Made by a program: the position numbers and the translations under genes
In this document: piece by piece, positions 1 to 8,207 of the stretch
How the letters are laid out: each line of letters begins with the position of its first letter
How positions within the stretch are numbered: position 1 is the first letter of the stretch
Source: PFJX01 sp964440155
Lineage (GTDB): Bacteria > Pseudomonadota > Gammaproteobacteria > Burkholderiales > Thiobacillaceae
Length of the DNA: 12,233 nt
Reading direction: 5' to 3'
Assembly: GCA_964440155.1 (NCBI GenBank)
Contig: CAYTRH010000083.1
Coordinates: 1 to 12,233, forward strand
Notes under the pieces: generated by a model
Told to the model about the DNA's origin: nothing
The model's input: only the letters and a program-made list of their open reading frames with translations
Databases searched by the model: none

Positions 1-43
1 TTCCAACGAGGACATGGGGTAACGCGGCAGGACAGACGGGGGC

Positions 44-117
44 TGGAGCGGGTGAAGGGAATCGAACCCACGTCATCAGCTTGGGAAGCTGAGGTTCTGC
101 CATTGAACTACACCCGC
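44..117 (-). tRNA. glyU: tRNA-Gly (anticodon CCC)
   Basis: Read on the - strand this is a complete cloverleaf of 74 nt including an encoded CCA (44-46). It has a 7-bp acceptor stem (111-117 pairing with 48-54), a 4-bp D stem, a 5-bp anticodon stem with loop TTCCCAA (81-87) and a TTCGATT T-loop. The anticodon is at 83-85 and reads CCC, so it decodes GGG. The sequence closely follows the E. coli tRNA-Gly(CCC) pattern, including U73 and the GCGGG start. One oddity is the T stem: position 50-64 is a U-U mismatch and 49-65 a G-U pair, so that stem has only three Watson-Crick pairs; E. coli has an A-U pair at 50-64. It is divergent from thiS. The symbol is by analogy to E. coli. Confidence 0.96.
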
Positions 118-132
118 GCTGCGTACGCCGCT

Positions 133-157
133 GTAGAATTGCGGGCCCGCATGCTAC
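133..157. repeat. imperfect inverted repeat between tRNA-Gly and thiS
   Basis: GTAG...GCGGGC on the left (133-146) mirrors GCCCGC...CTAC on the right (145-157). The core is a perfect 10-bp palindrome GCGGGCCCGC (141-150). The two -10-like hexamers (134-139 on + and 151-156 on -) occupy equivalent places in the two arms. It may be an operator or simply a consequence of two opposed promoters. Confidence 0.5.
134..139 (+). promoter_or_regulatory. possible -10 element for thiS-thiG-trmB
   Basis: TAGAAT matches the sigma-70 -10 consensus at 5 of 6 bases and lies 46 bases before the thiS GTG. The expected -35 region falls in the 5' end of the tRNA gene and has no good match. It is a candidate only. 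No thiamine-pyrophosphate riboswitch fits in the space between tRNA and thiS. Confidence 0.25.
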
Positions 158-178
158 TCGATTTCGCAGACGTCACAA
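151..178 (-). promoter_or_regulatory. possible sigma-70 promoter for tRNA-Gly
   Basis: On the - strand, TTGTGA (173-178) and TAGCAT (151-156) match the -35 and -10 consensus at 4 of 6 positions each and are separated by 16 bases. Transcription would start near 143, about 26 bases before the mature tRNA 5' end at 117, leaving a short leader for RNase P to remove. Position and spacing are reasonable but the match is weak. Confidence 0.3.
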
Positions 179-179
179 A

Positions 180-383
180 GTGATCACCCTTCGCGTCAAC
201 GGCCTAGACCACGATTTTCCCGCCTCCATCACGCTCGCCGCGTTGCTCGTCGAGCTGGAACTCGCCGACCGGCGCATCGCCGTGGAACGCAACGGTGAGA
301 TCGTGCCTCGGGGCCAGTACGGCGCAACCCACCTCGAACATGGCGATCAATTGGAGATCGTCGTGGCCGTGGGCGGTGGTTGA
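180..383 (+). CDS. thiS: ThiS, sulfur carrier protein for thiazole synthesis
   Basis: This 67-residue protein has the size and shape of the beta-grasp sulfur carrier ThiS. In the family, the C-terminal Gly-Gly is adenylylated by ThiF and converted to a thiocarboxylate that donates sulfur to ThiG for the thiazole ring of thiamine. Seen here: an N-terminal strand (MITLRVNG), the internal segment AVERNGEIVPR that is typical of the family, and the tail VAVGGG ending in the required Gly-Gly. The start is GTG; no ATG is available in frame and no clear Shine-Dalgarno precedes it. A ten-codon reading frame beginning at ATG 151 ends at TGA 181-183, overlapping this GTG, which could allow coupled translation. 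thiG follows after 24 bases, as expected for partner proteins. ThiF is not in the window. Confidence 0.93.
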   Translation: MITLRVNGLDHDFPASITLAALLVELELADRRIAVERNGEIVPRGQYGATHLEHGDQLEIVVAVGGG

Positions 384-407
384 CATGACCTGACGCAGCC
401 GACTCCT

Positions 408-1190
408 ATGGATCCACTCGTCATCGCCGGAACGGCTTACGACTCCCGTCTGCTCGTGGGCACGGGAAAATACCGCGACTTCGCCCAGACCCGCGAGGCC
501 ATCGATGCCTCGGGCGCGCGCATCGTCACCGTGGCCATCCGTCGCACCAACATCGGTCAGGACCCCAGCCAGCCCAGTCTGCTGGATGCGCTGCCGCCCT
601 CCCGTTATACCTATCTGCCGAACACGGCGGGGTGTTACACCGCCGACGACGCGGTGCGCACTCTGCGGCTGGCGCGCGAGCTGCTCGATGGCCACGACCT
701 GGTCAAGCTCGAAGTGCTGGGCGATCCGCAGAGCCTCTACCCCAACGTGGTGGAGACGCTGAAAGCGGCCGAGGTGCTGGTGCGCGAAGGCTTCAAGGTG
801 ATGGTCTACACCAGCGATGACCCCATCGTCGCGCAACGCCTTCAGGATCTGGGCTGTGTCGCGGTGATGCCGCTGGCCTCGCTGATCGGTTCCGGCATGG
901 GCATCCTCAATCCCTGGAATCTGCAGATCATCATCGATCGTCTGGAAGTACCGGTGATCGTCGATGCCGGCGTCGGCACCGCTTCGGATGCGGCCATTGC
1001 CATGGAACTCGGCTGCGATGCCGTGCTGATGAACACCGCCATCGCTCAAGCGCGTGAGCCGGTACTGATGGCTCAGGCGATGAAGCTCGCGGTGCAGGCC
1101 GGGCGGGCGGCCTATCTGGCGGGCCGCATGCCGCGCAAGGTTTATCAGGCGAGTCCGTCTTCACCGACCAGCGGCCTGATCGGCGCATGA
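408..1190 (+). CDS. thiG: ThiG, thiazole synthase
   Basis: This 260-residue cytoplasmic TIM-barrel enzyme condenses deoxyxylulose 5-phosphate, dehydroglycine or iminoglycine and ThiS-thiocarboxylate sulfur into the thiazole phosphate of thiamine. Visible signatures are the start LVIAGTAYDSRLLVGTGKY, the segment NTAGCYTADDAVR (72-84), and VKLEVLGD, whose Lys100 is the expected Schiff-base lysine. Further on are the glycine-rich phosphate-binding stretches GSGMGILNP (161-169) and DAGVGTASDA (186-195), and the C-terminal GRMPRKVYQASPSSPTSG. Length matches the family (about 255-265). The ATG at 408 starts exactly at the conserved N-terminus although no strong Shine-Dalgarno precedes it, so translation may be coupled to thiS. 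The stop overlaps the trmB start (ATGA). Nothing essential is missing. Confidence 0.97.
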   Translation: MDPLVIAGTAYDSRLLVGTGKYRDFAQTREAIDASGARIVTVAIRRTNIGQDPSQPSLLDALPPSRYTYLPNTAGCYTADDAVRTLRLARELLDGHDLVKLEVLGDPQSLYPNVVETLKAAEVLVREGFKVMVYTSDDPIVAQRLQDLGCVAVMPLASLIGSGMGILNPWNLQIIIDRLEVPVIVDAGVGTASDAAIAMELGCDAVLMNTAIAQAREPVLMAQAMKLAVQAGRAAYLAGRMPRKVYQASPSSPTSGLIGA

Positions 1191-1960
1191 CACGCCTGCC
1201 CGTGCCGGCGGCAGCGCGGCAAGCGCATACTGCGGCGGACACGGCACCGCCCCGCCCGCACCGTCCCATACGCTCTTTCGTCATGCGCGGCGGCCGCATG
1301 GGCAGCGGCCAGTTGCGTGCGCTGGCCAGCCTTGGTCCCCGCTTCATCATCCCCTACCGTCCGACACCGTTGGACCTGAATGCGGTGTTCGCGCGCACCG
1401 CCGCCAAAGTCGTGGAAATCGGTTTCGGCATGGGCGACGCGACGGCGGCCATCGCCGCGCAGCACCCGGACATCGACTATCTCGGCATCGAGGTGCACGT
1501 GCCCGGGGTTGGCAGCCTGCTCAAACACATCGGCGAACTGGGCCTCGATAACGTGCGCATCGTGCAACATGACGCCGTCGAGGTACTGCGTGACATGATC
1601 GTGCCGGACAGCCTCGACGGCATTCATGTGTTCTTTCCCGATCCCTGGCACAAGAAGCGCCACCACAAGCGACGTCTGATCCAGCCCGGCTTTGCCAACC
1701 TGCTGGCCACCCGTCTCAAACCGGGCGGCTATCTGCATCTCGCCACCGATTGGCGCGACTACGCCGAGCACTCGCTGTCGGTACTGAACGCCGAACCCCT
1801 GCTGGCCAACAGTGCGCAAGGCTATGCGCCACGGCCGGACTACCGACCGCTCACCCGCTTCGAACGGCGCGGCCTGCGGCTCGGCCACGACGTATGGGAT
1901 CTGCTGTTTCGCCGCACCTGCAACATCGTTGATTCGTCGCCAACGGTCACGAAAATCTGA
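1187..1960 (+). CDS. trmB: TrmB, tRNA (guanine-N7-)-methyltransferase
   Basis: This 257-residue S-adenosylmethionine-dependent enzyme would make m7G46 in the tRNA variable loop. It shows the SAM-binding motif VVEIGFGMGDA (75-85), the acidic IEVHVPGVG (101-109), the PDPW motif running into a basic HKKRHHKRR block (151-163), TDWRDYAEH (188-196), and the family C-terminus RPLTRFERRGLRLGHDVWDL (220-239). The ATG overlaps the thiG stop in an ATGA junction, typical of coupled genes. That start gives about 27 poorly conserved N-terminal residues before the usual RPIRSFVMRGGRM segment. The protein is slightly longer than E. coli TrmB because of this extension and a short tail (about 245-257). It is a housekeeping gene; its link to thiSG is positional rather than functional. 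Confidence 0.96.
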   Translation: MTRLPVPAAARQAHTAADTAPPRPHRPIRSFVMRGGRMGSGQLRALASLGPRFIIPYRPTPLDLNAVFARTAAKVVEIGFGMGDATAAIAAQHPDIDYLGIEVHVPGVGSLLKHIGELGLDNVRIVQHDAVEVLRDMIVPDSLDGIHVFFPDPWHKKRHHKRRLIQPGFANLLATRLKPGGYLHLATDWRDYAEHSLSVLNAEPLLANSAQGYAPRPDYRPLTRFERRGLRLGHDVWDLLFRRTCNIVDSSPTVTKI

Positions 1961-2013
1961 CGCTTGTCGCTCCAGCCGGTGCAAGCCGCGGCGTCGCAGT
2001 CGACCGTTCCTCA

Positions 2014-2029
2014 TGGCACGGGGTATGCA
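2014..2029 (+). promoter_or_regulatory. near-consensus sigma-54 (-24/-12) promoter
   Basis: TGGCACGGGGTATGCA matches the RpoN consensus TGGCACG-N4-TTGCW: all seven bases of the -24 element and four of five of the -12 element, with exactly ten bases between GG (2015-2016) and GC (2027-2028). The predicted start is near 2040, followed by a Shine-Dalgarno (2052-2056) and the 67-codon ORF at 2063. I looked at other TGGCACG occurrences in the window (for example near 4610, 6420, 7467 and 10691) and none has the -12 element in register. A sigma-54 activator is encoded in the same window, which makes the match more credible. Expression is not shown. Confidence 0.6.
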
Positions 2030-2051
2030 TGCTTCGGGCACGATCATGGTT

Positions 2052-2056
2052 GGGAG
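2052..2056 (+). promoter_or_regulatory. Shine-Dalgarno of the small ORF
   Basis: GGGAG lies six bases before the ATG at 2063. It selects this ATG over the upstream in-frame TTG (1964), which has no ribosome-binding site and would begin ahead of the predicted sigma-54 start point. Confidence 0.5.
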
Positions 2057-2062
2057 TGGATC

Positions 2063-2266
2063 ATGTACGCGCGGTTGATCGAAAGCGCTGCACATCGTCC
2101 GATGCTGCTGTTCGACGATGGAAGCACCGGCATCCCAGTCAATCTCGGTCTGTACTCGCGTCGGCAGTTTCTCGACCTGCTTGGGCGTCGTTTCGAGGTG
2201 GGCACCCGACTGTCCGCGCAACATTACACGGTACGCTTGCCGCAACGGACCGAACACCGGCACTGA
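2063..2266 (+). CDS. small protein of unknown function (67 aa)
   Basis: I do not recognise this protein. The ATG at 2063 has a good Shine-Dalgarno and opens a 67-residue frame, beginning MYARLIESAAHRPMLLFDDG, with a middle part rich in alternating hydrophobic and basic residues (LGLYSRRQFLDLLGRR) and a basic, His-rich end (PQRTEHRH). No signal peptide, membrane segment or cysteine pair is visible; it would be a soluble, arginine-rich protein. It lies between trmB and alaS, behind a near-consensus sigma-54 promoter. By eye its codon third positions are clearly less G/C-biased than in the flanking genes, which could mean a young, transferred or weakly expressed gene, or a chance frame. An in-frame TTG at 1964 would extend it by 33 residues but is poorly supported. 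Confidence 0.45.
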   Translation: MYARLIESAAHRPMLLFDDGSTGIPVNLGLYSRRQFLDLLGRRFEVGTRLSAQHYTVRLPQRTEHRH

Positions 2267-2338
2267 CCCAGTTCGTCACGCGTGCCGTCATGGCGGCGAC
2301 GCCGCGCGCCAGCCTCCCCCGTATCAGGGTTTCGCCGC

Positions 2339-2344
2339 TACAAT
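2339..2344 (+). promoter_or_regulatory. possible -10 element for alaS
   Basis: TACAAT matches the sigma-70 -10 consensus at 5 of 6 bases and lies 44 bases before the preferred alaS ATG. Transcription would begin near 2351, just ahead of the inverted repeat at 2363-2380. No convincing -35 hexamer is present at 16-18 bases spacing (the region is C-rich), so the promoter would be weak or activator-assisted. Confidence 0.4.
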
Positions 2345-2362
2345 CCTCGGGTCACCCGCTTG

Positions 2363-2380
2363 ACGGCCATCCATGGCCGT
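2363..2380. promoter_or_regulatory. perfect inverted repeat at the alaS start, possible operator or RNA hairpin
   Basis: ACGGCCATCCATGGCCGT consists of two 8-base arms (2363-2370 and 2373-2380) around a CC centre. As RNA it can form a 6-bp stem with a six-base loop. It lies just downstream of the putative alaS start point and ends seven bases before the preferred ATG at 2388; the alternative ATG (2373) is inside the right arm. E. coli AlaRS represses its own gene by binding a palindrome flanking the transcription start (established knowledge), so an autoregulatory role is a reasonable inference here. Confidence 0.5.
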
Positions 2381-2387
2381 ACCCGCC

Positions 2388-5003
<2,616 letters not shown>

Positions 5004-5005
5004 CC

Positions 5006-5015
5006 AAGGAAGGGA
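5006..5015 (+). promoter_or_regulatory. strong Shine-Dalgarno of the PilZ-like gene
   Basis: AAGGAAGGGA lies five bases ahead of ATG 5021 and begins immediately after the alaS stop. It fixes the start at 5021; an upstream in-frame ATG at 4946 lies inside alaS and has no such site. Confidence 0.8.
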
Positions 5016-5020
5016 CGAGC

Positions 5021-6682
5021 ATGTTCGGGTTCTTCAAGCGCAAGAAAACCGAAGAAGATCCCCTGAGTGACCTGAAGACGGTTTCGCGCTGGATGCAGGA
5101 GCTGCCGGCCGGGGACATCTACACGGCGCAGGAGCAGGTGGTGCAAAGCCTGATCCAGTTCAACCATGCCGGCCTGCCCATGTCCAAGGAGCGCTTGCAG
5201 GTGCTGATGCATCTGGATGAACAGGCGCGCGAGATGCAGTACTCCCTGTGTTTGCAGTATCTGCGCAATCCGCGCATGTCCAAGGTGATCGAATCCCGCC
5301 TGTGGACGGCGATCCACGCGTTCTTCTGGGAGACGACCCGCGGCTACCACGCCTTTCTGATGGATTTCGTCGGCAACCCCGGCGGCAGCAAGATCCAGCC
5401 GTCCATTCCGCAGATCGCCGCACGGGCCATTCGCGGTTTCGCCGACATTTTCAAGTGGCGCTATTTCCGTTACGAGAAGGTGGAGGGCAAGCTTTGGCAG
5501 CGGCTGCACAACATCTACCGCATCGCCGAATTCGACGGCTTCCATGGCACCCGTCTCAAGGTCTACGCGCACGACACGCGCGCTTCCAGCTGCACCGAAG
5601 AATACTTGCAGGCGCTGCTGTTATCGCCTTTGGGTTCGGGCAGCCTGACGCCACGCCAAGTGGAGATGGTCGATCACTGGCTCGACCACTGGTGTGATCT
5701 GCCACGCGTCGATGTGGAGTTCGATCCCGAGCGGCACCATTTTTTCGTCGACACCGGCTCGACCCACGGATTGCGGCAATGGCGCGCCGGAACGACCATC
5801 GAGAGCAGTTTCCGCTTCGTCGACGTCACACGGCTGCAAGCCCGCCTCAAGGACATCCGTGAGGCCCTCAAGTCCGGCGCGCTACCGGCCTCGCTGGGTC
5901 TGGGCGAAGACTTCCGCCTGCCGGATGGCTACGACCTGCTCGATCATCTCGCCAACGAGCTCAGCTCGGGCAGCGGACGCGAGCGGCGCACCAGCAGCCG
6001 TGCGCCCACCGACGGGCGCTGCGAGGTACTGCGTGACCTGGCCGGCATCTGCGGGCGCATCCAGATGGAAGACAATCTCGCGCACGGTCTCCAACCCGAG
6101 CAGGGTCTGACCCCCGAGGAGATACTCGACATCAAGCTGTACGGCTTCGTCACCGAGCGCACCAAATCGAACATCGCCCAGCGCAGCCAGGGCCTGCGTG
6201 ACCTGAATGCCGAACAGTGGCCGATGCATGACATCAGCGAAGGCGGCGTGGGTGTCATTCTCAAAGGCGAGGACAGCGAATGGGTGAAAGTGGGCAAACT
6301 GCTGGCGCTGCGCCTGGATCCCGCCGATAGCTGGCTGGTCGGTGTCATCCGGCGCATCACGCGCCTGCCCGACGATACGCGCAAGATCGGCGTGCAGACA
6401 CTGAACGCCAAACCCATGGTGGCACGCATCGAGGCCCATCAGGCCAGCCTCAGCATCAGCTACAGCGTGGACGACACCAGTTTCGACAACCAGCCGCCCA
6501 GCCACGCCCTGGTGTTCCCGCAGTTCGAGGACGGCAGTTACATCATCATGGAAAGCGCGCGCTATGCCCATGGCCGGCAATACCGCCTCACCGAACGTAC
6601 CGGCACGCGTCTGGTGCGCCTGGAGAACGTGCGCGACAAGGGTGACGGCTGGCTGATGGCGAATTTCACCGTGATCGCCTGA
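5021..6682 (+). CDS. PilZ-like domain protein with large uncharacterised N-terminus
   Basis: This 553-residue protein has no signal peptide or membrane segment and should be cytoplasmic. Residues about 398-470 resemble a PilZ (cyclic-di-GMP receptor) domain: DISEGG (404-409) fits the D/N-x-S-x-x-G motif, followed by a beta-rich pattern with LALRLDP, WLVGVIRRITRLP and IGVQTLN in the order usual for PilZ. The partner RxxxR motif is not canonical: only R380, R388 and R393 precede it, R388/R393 being spaced one residue too far. Residues 1-390 are mostly helical and rich in aromatic and basic residues (for example WRYFRYEKVEGKLWQRLHNI, 146-165); I recognise no known domain there. Residues 312-332 look like a flexible linker. 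It lies 17 bases after alaS and ahead of a sigma-54 regulator and pilus/secretion genes, so a role in controlling that machine is inferred. Confidence 0.85.
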   Translation: MFGFFKRKKTEEDPLSDLKTVSRWMQELPAGDIYTAQEQVVQSLIQFNHAGLPMSKERLQVLMHLDEQAREMQYSLCLQYLRNPRMSKVIESRLWTAIHAFFWETTRGYHAFLMDFVGNPGGSKIQPSIPQIAARAIRGFADIFKWRYFRYEKVEGKLWQRLHNIYRIAEFDGFHGTRLKVYAHDTRASSCTEEYLQALLLSPLGSGSLTPRQVEMVDHWLDHWCDLPRVDVEFDPERHHFFVDTGSTHGLRQWRAGTTIESSFRFVDVTRLQARLKDIREALKSGALPASLGLGEDFRLPDGYDLLDHLANELSSGSGRERRTSSRAPTDGRCEVLRDLAGICGRIQMEDNLAHGLQPEQGLTPEEILDIKLYGFVTERTKSNIAQRSQGLRDLNAEQWPMHDISEGGVGVILKGEDSEWVKVGKLLALRLDPADSWLVGVIRRITRLPDDTRKIGVQTLNAKPMVARIEAHQASLSISYSVDDTSFDNQPPSHALVFPQFEDGSYIIMESARYAHGRQYRLTERTGTRLVRLENVRDKGDGWLMANFTVIA

Positions 6683-6693
6683 CTGCCACCCGG

Positions 6694-6709
6694 CCGCGTG
6701 CGCACGCGG
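6694..6709. repeat. 16-bp perfect palindrome upstream of the response regulator
   Basis: CCGCGTGCGCACGCGG lies 11 bases after the stop of the PilZ-like gene and 28 bases before the regulator GTG. As RNA it gives a 6-bp G/C stem with a four-base loop. No T-run follows, so it is not a standard intrinsic terminator. It may be a binding site for the downstream Fis-type regulator or an mRNA processing/stability element. Confidence 0.5.
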
Positions 6710-6726
6710 ACGCAACCTGCTTAGAC

Positions 6727-6730
6727 GGAG
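6727..6730 (+). promoter_or_regulatory. Shine-Dalgarno that favours the GTG start
   Basis: GGAG is seven bases before GTG 6738 and thirteen before ATG 6744. The spacing favours the GTG start of the response regulator. Confidence 0.55.
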
Positions 6731-6737
6731 ACGTGGC

Positions 6738-8171
6738 GTGAACATGGAAGCCAAACCCGCCCTGCTGATCGTCGACGACGATCCGCTGATCACCGACACC
6801 CTGCACTTCGTGCTGTCCAACGATTTCGAGGTGTACGTCGCGGAAACCCGGCAGCAGGTCAAGAGCCTGTTGACCCAGCTCGACAGCGCGCCACCGCTGG
6901 CCCTCGTCGACCTGGGCTTGCCGCCCATGCAGCACAAGCCGGACGAAGGCTTCGCGTTGATCAGCGATCTGTTGAACCACTCCAAGAACATCCGCATCCT
7001 GGTCTTGTCCGGGCAGAACGACGAGGCCAATGCGCGTCACGCCCGTGCACTCGGCGCCATCGATTTCATCGCCAAACCCGCGGAACCGGAGCACATCAAG
7101 CGTGCCCTGCTCTCCGCGCTGCGCTTCGACCCCGCTGCCGTGGCCGCGCCGGAGCCGGTGTCCGGCCCGCGCGAGGGCGGCGAGATCATCGGTACCAGCT
7201 TCGCCGTCGACCGACTGCGTAAACAGATCAAGCTGTATGCCGACGCGCCATTCCCGGTGTTGATCGAGGGGGAATCCGGCAGCGGCAAGGAACTGGTGGC
7301 GAACAGCCTGCATCGCTGGTCGAAGCGCAGCGCCAAGCCCTACCTGGCCCTCAACTGCGCCGCCATCTCGCCGACGCTGGTCGAACCCACACTGTTCGGC
7401 TATGCCAAAGGTGCTTTCACCGGCGCGGTGCAAGCGCATTCGGGTTACTTCGAGGACGCGCGTGATGGCACGCTGTTCCTCGACGAGATTGGTGAACTGC
7501 CGCTGGAACTGCAAGCCAAGCTGTTGCGCGTGCTCGAGAACGGCGAGTTCCAGCGCGTCGGCGAGACCATCAGCCGTTTCTCCAACGCGCGCATCGTCGC
7601 TGCCACCAACCGGGATCTGCGGCGGGAGGTGCGCGAGAGCCGCTTTCGTGGCGACCTGTACCATCGGCTGTCGGTGTTCTCCGTGCACGTGCCGCCACTG
7701 CGTGAACAGAACGAGGACAAGCTGGCGCTGCTCGAGCATTTTCGCGCGCACTACGCGCGTGAAGTCGGGGTACAGCCGTTCAATTTCCTGCCGGACGCCC
7801 AACGGCTGTGGGAGGAATACCATTTTCCCGGCAACGTGCGCGAGCTGCGCAACATCGTCATCCGCCTCACCACCAAGTATGCCGGCAGGCCGGTCAACGC
7901 ACGCGAGCTGGAGGACGAGTTCGACCTGGACGTGGTCAGTCCTTCCAGCATTCCGTTACCCACCGATGCCCGTGCCGTGCAGGAATATGCCAAGACCCAT
8001 CTGCGCAGCGTGCACAACTTCAATCTGGACCAGATCATGAAGCAGTGGGAGAAGAGCTATGTCGAGGCGGCACTGGCCATGACCCACGGCAACCTTTCGC
8101 AAGCGGCGAAGATGCTCGGTGTCAACCGCACCACGCTGTACAGCCGCATGCAGACCTACCAGAACGACTGA
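6738..8171 (+). CDS. sigma-54-dependent response regulator (REC-AAA+-Fis HTH)
   Basis: This 477-residue NtrC-family activator has three domains. The receiver (about 7-125) has the acidic pocket DDD (13-15), phospho-acceptor Asp58 in LVDLGLPP, Ser91 and Lys113. The central AAA+ domain has Walker A GESGSGKE (178-185), the sigma-54-contacting GAFTGA loop (225-230), Walker B TLFLDE (245-250) and the FPGNVRELRN segment. The Fis-type helix-turn-helix is at the C-terminus (GNLSQAAKMLGVNRTTLYSR). Phosphorylation should license ATP-driven opening of RpoN promoters. The DLGLPP receiver style resembles PrsR-type regulators more than PilR, but a specific name is not justified. No histidine kinase is in the window. 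It lies 55 bases after the PilZ-like gene and 36 before the assembly ATPase; every key residue is present, so it should be active. Confidence 0.95.
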   Translation: MNMEAKPALLIVDDDPLITDTLHFVLSNDFEVYVAETRQQVKSLLTQLDSAPPLALVDLGLPPMQHKPDEGFALISDLLNHSKNIRILVLSGQNDEANARHARALGAIDFIAKPAEPEHIKRALLSALRFDPAAVAAPEPVSGPREGGEIIGTSFAVDRLRKQIKLYADAPFPVLIEGESGSGKELVANSLHRWSKRSAKPYLALNCAAISPTLVEPTLFGYAKGAFTGAVQAHSGYFEDARDGTLFLDEIGELPLELQAKLLRVLENGEFQRVGETISRFSNARIVAATNRDLRREVRESRFRGDLYHRLSVFSVHVPPLREQNEDKLALLEHFRAHYAREVGVQPFNFLPDAQRLWEEYHFPGNVRELRNIVIRLTTKYAGRPVNARELEDEFDLDVVSPSSIPLPTDARAVQEYAKTHLRSVHNFNLDQIMKQWEKSYVEAALAMTHGNLSQAAKMLGVNRTTLYSRMQTYQND

Positions 8172-8207
8172 GCCAGCGCGCCCCCGGTCCGACCCTGCGC
8201 GAACCTC

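Noticed and set aside
118..179. Thiamine-pyrophosphate riboswitch ahead of thiS
   Set aside because: The space is too short and lacks the conserved CUGAGA-type motif of the thi-box.
1976..1991. CCGGTGCAAGCCGCGG as an upstream activator site related to the 6694-6709 palindrome
   Set aside because: Only half the positions match the palindrome, it is not symmetric, and it lies too close to the -24 element for a usual enhancer site.
1964..2062. TTG-initiated extension of the small ORF
   Set aside because: No ribosome-binding site, a rare start codon, and it would begin upstream of the predicted sigma-54 start point; ATG 2063 is better supported.
1145..2263. - strand frame covering trmB and the following gap (372 codons)
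   Set aside because: Most of it mirrors trmB; no recognisable motif, no Shine-Dalgarno, and it would overlap the conserved genes completely.
2290..2304. Small GGCG/CGCC hairpin upstream of alaS as a terminator for the small ORF
   Set aside because: Stem of only four to five pairs, no T-run, and such G/C dyads are common by chance in this composition.
6694..6709. Intrinsic terminator between the PilZ-like gene and the regulator
   Set aside because: The GC stem is not followed by a T-run, so standard rho-independent termination is not supported.
7464..7484. Second sigma-54 promoter at TGGCACG inside the regulator gene
   Set aside because: The -12 element is absent at the required spacing, and the site is inside coding sequence for the AAA+ domain (before Walker B).
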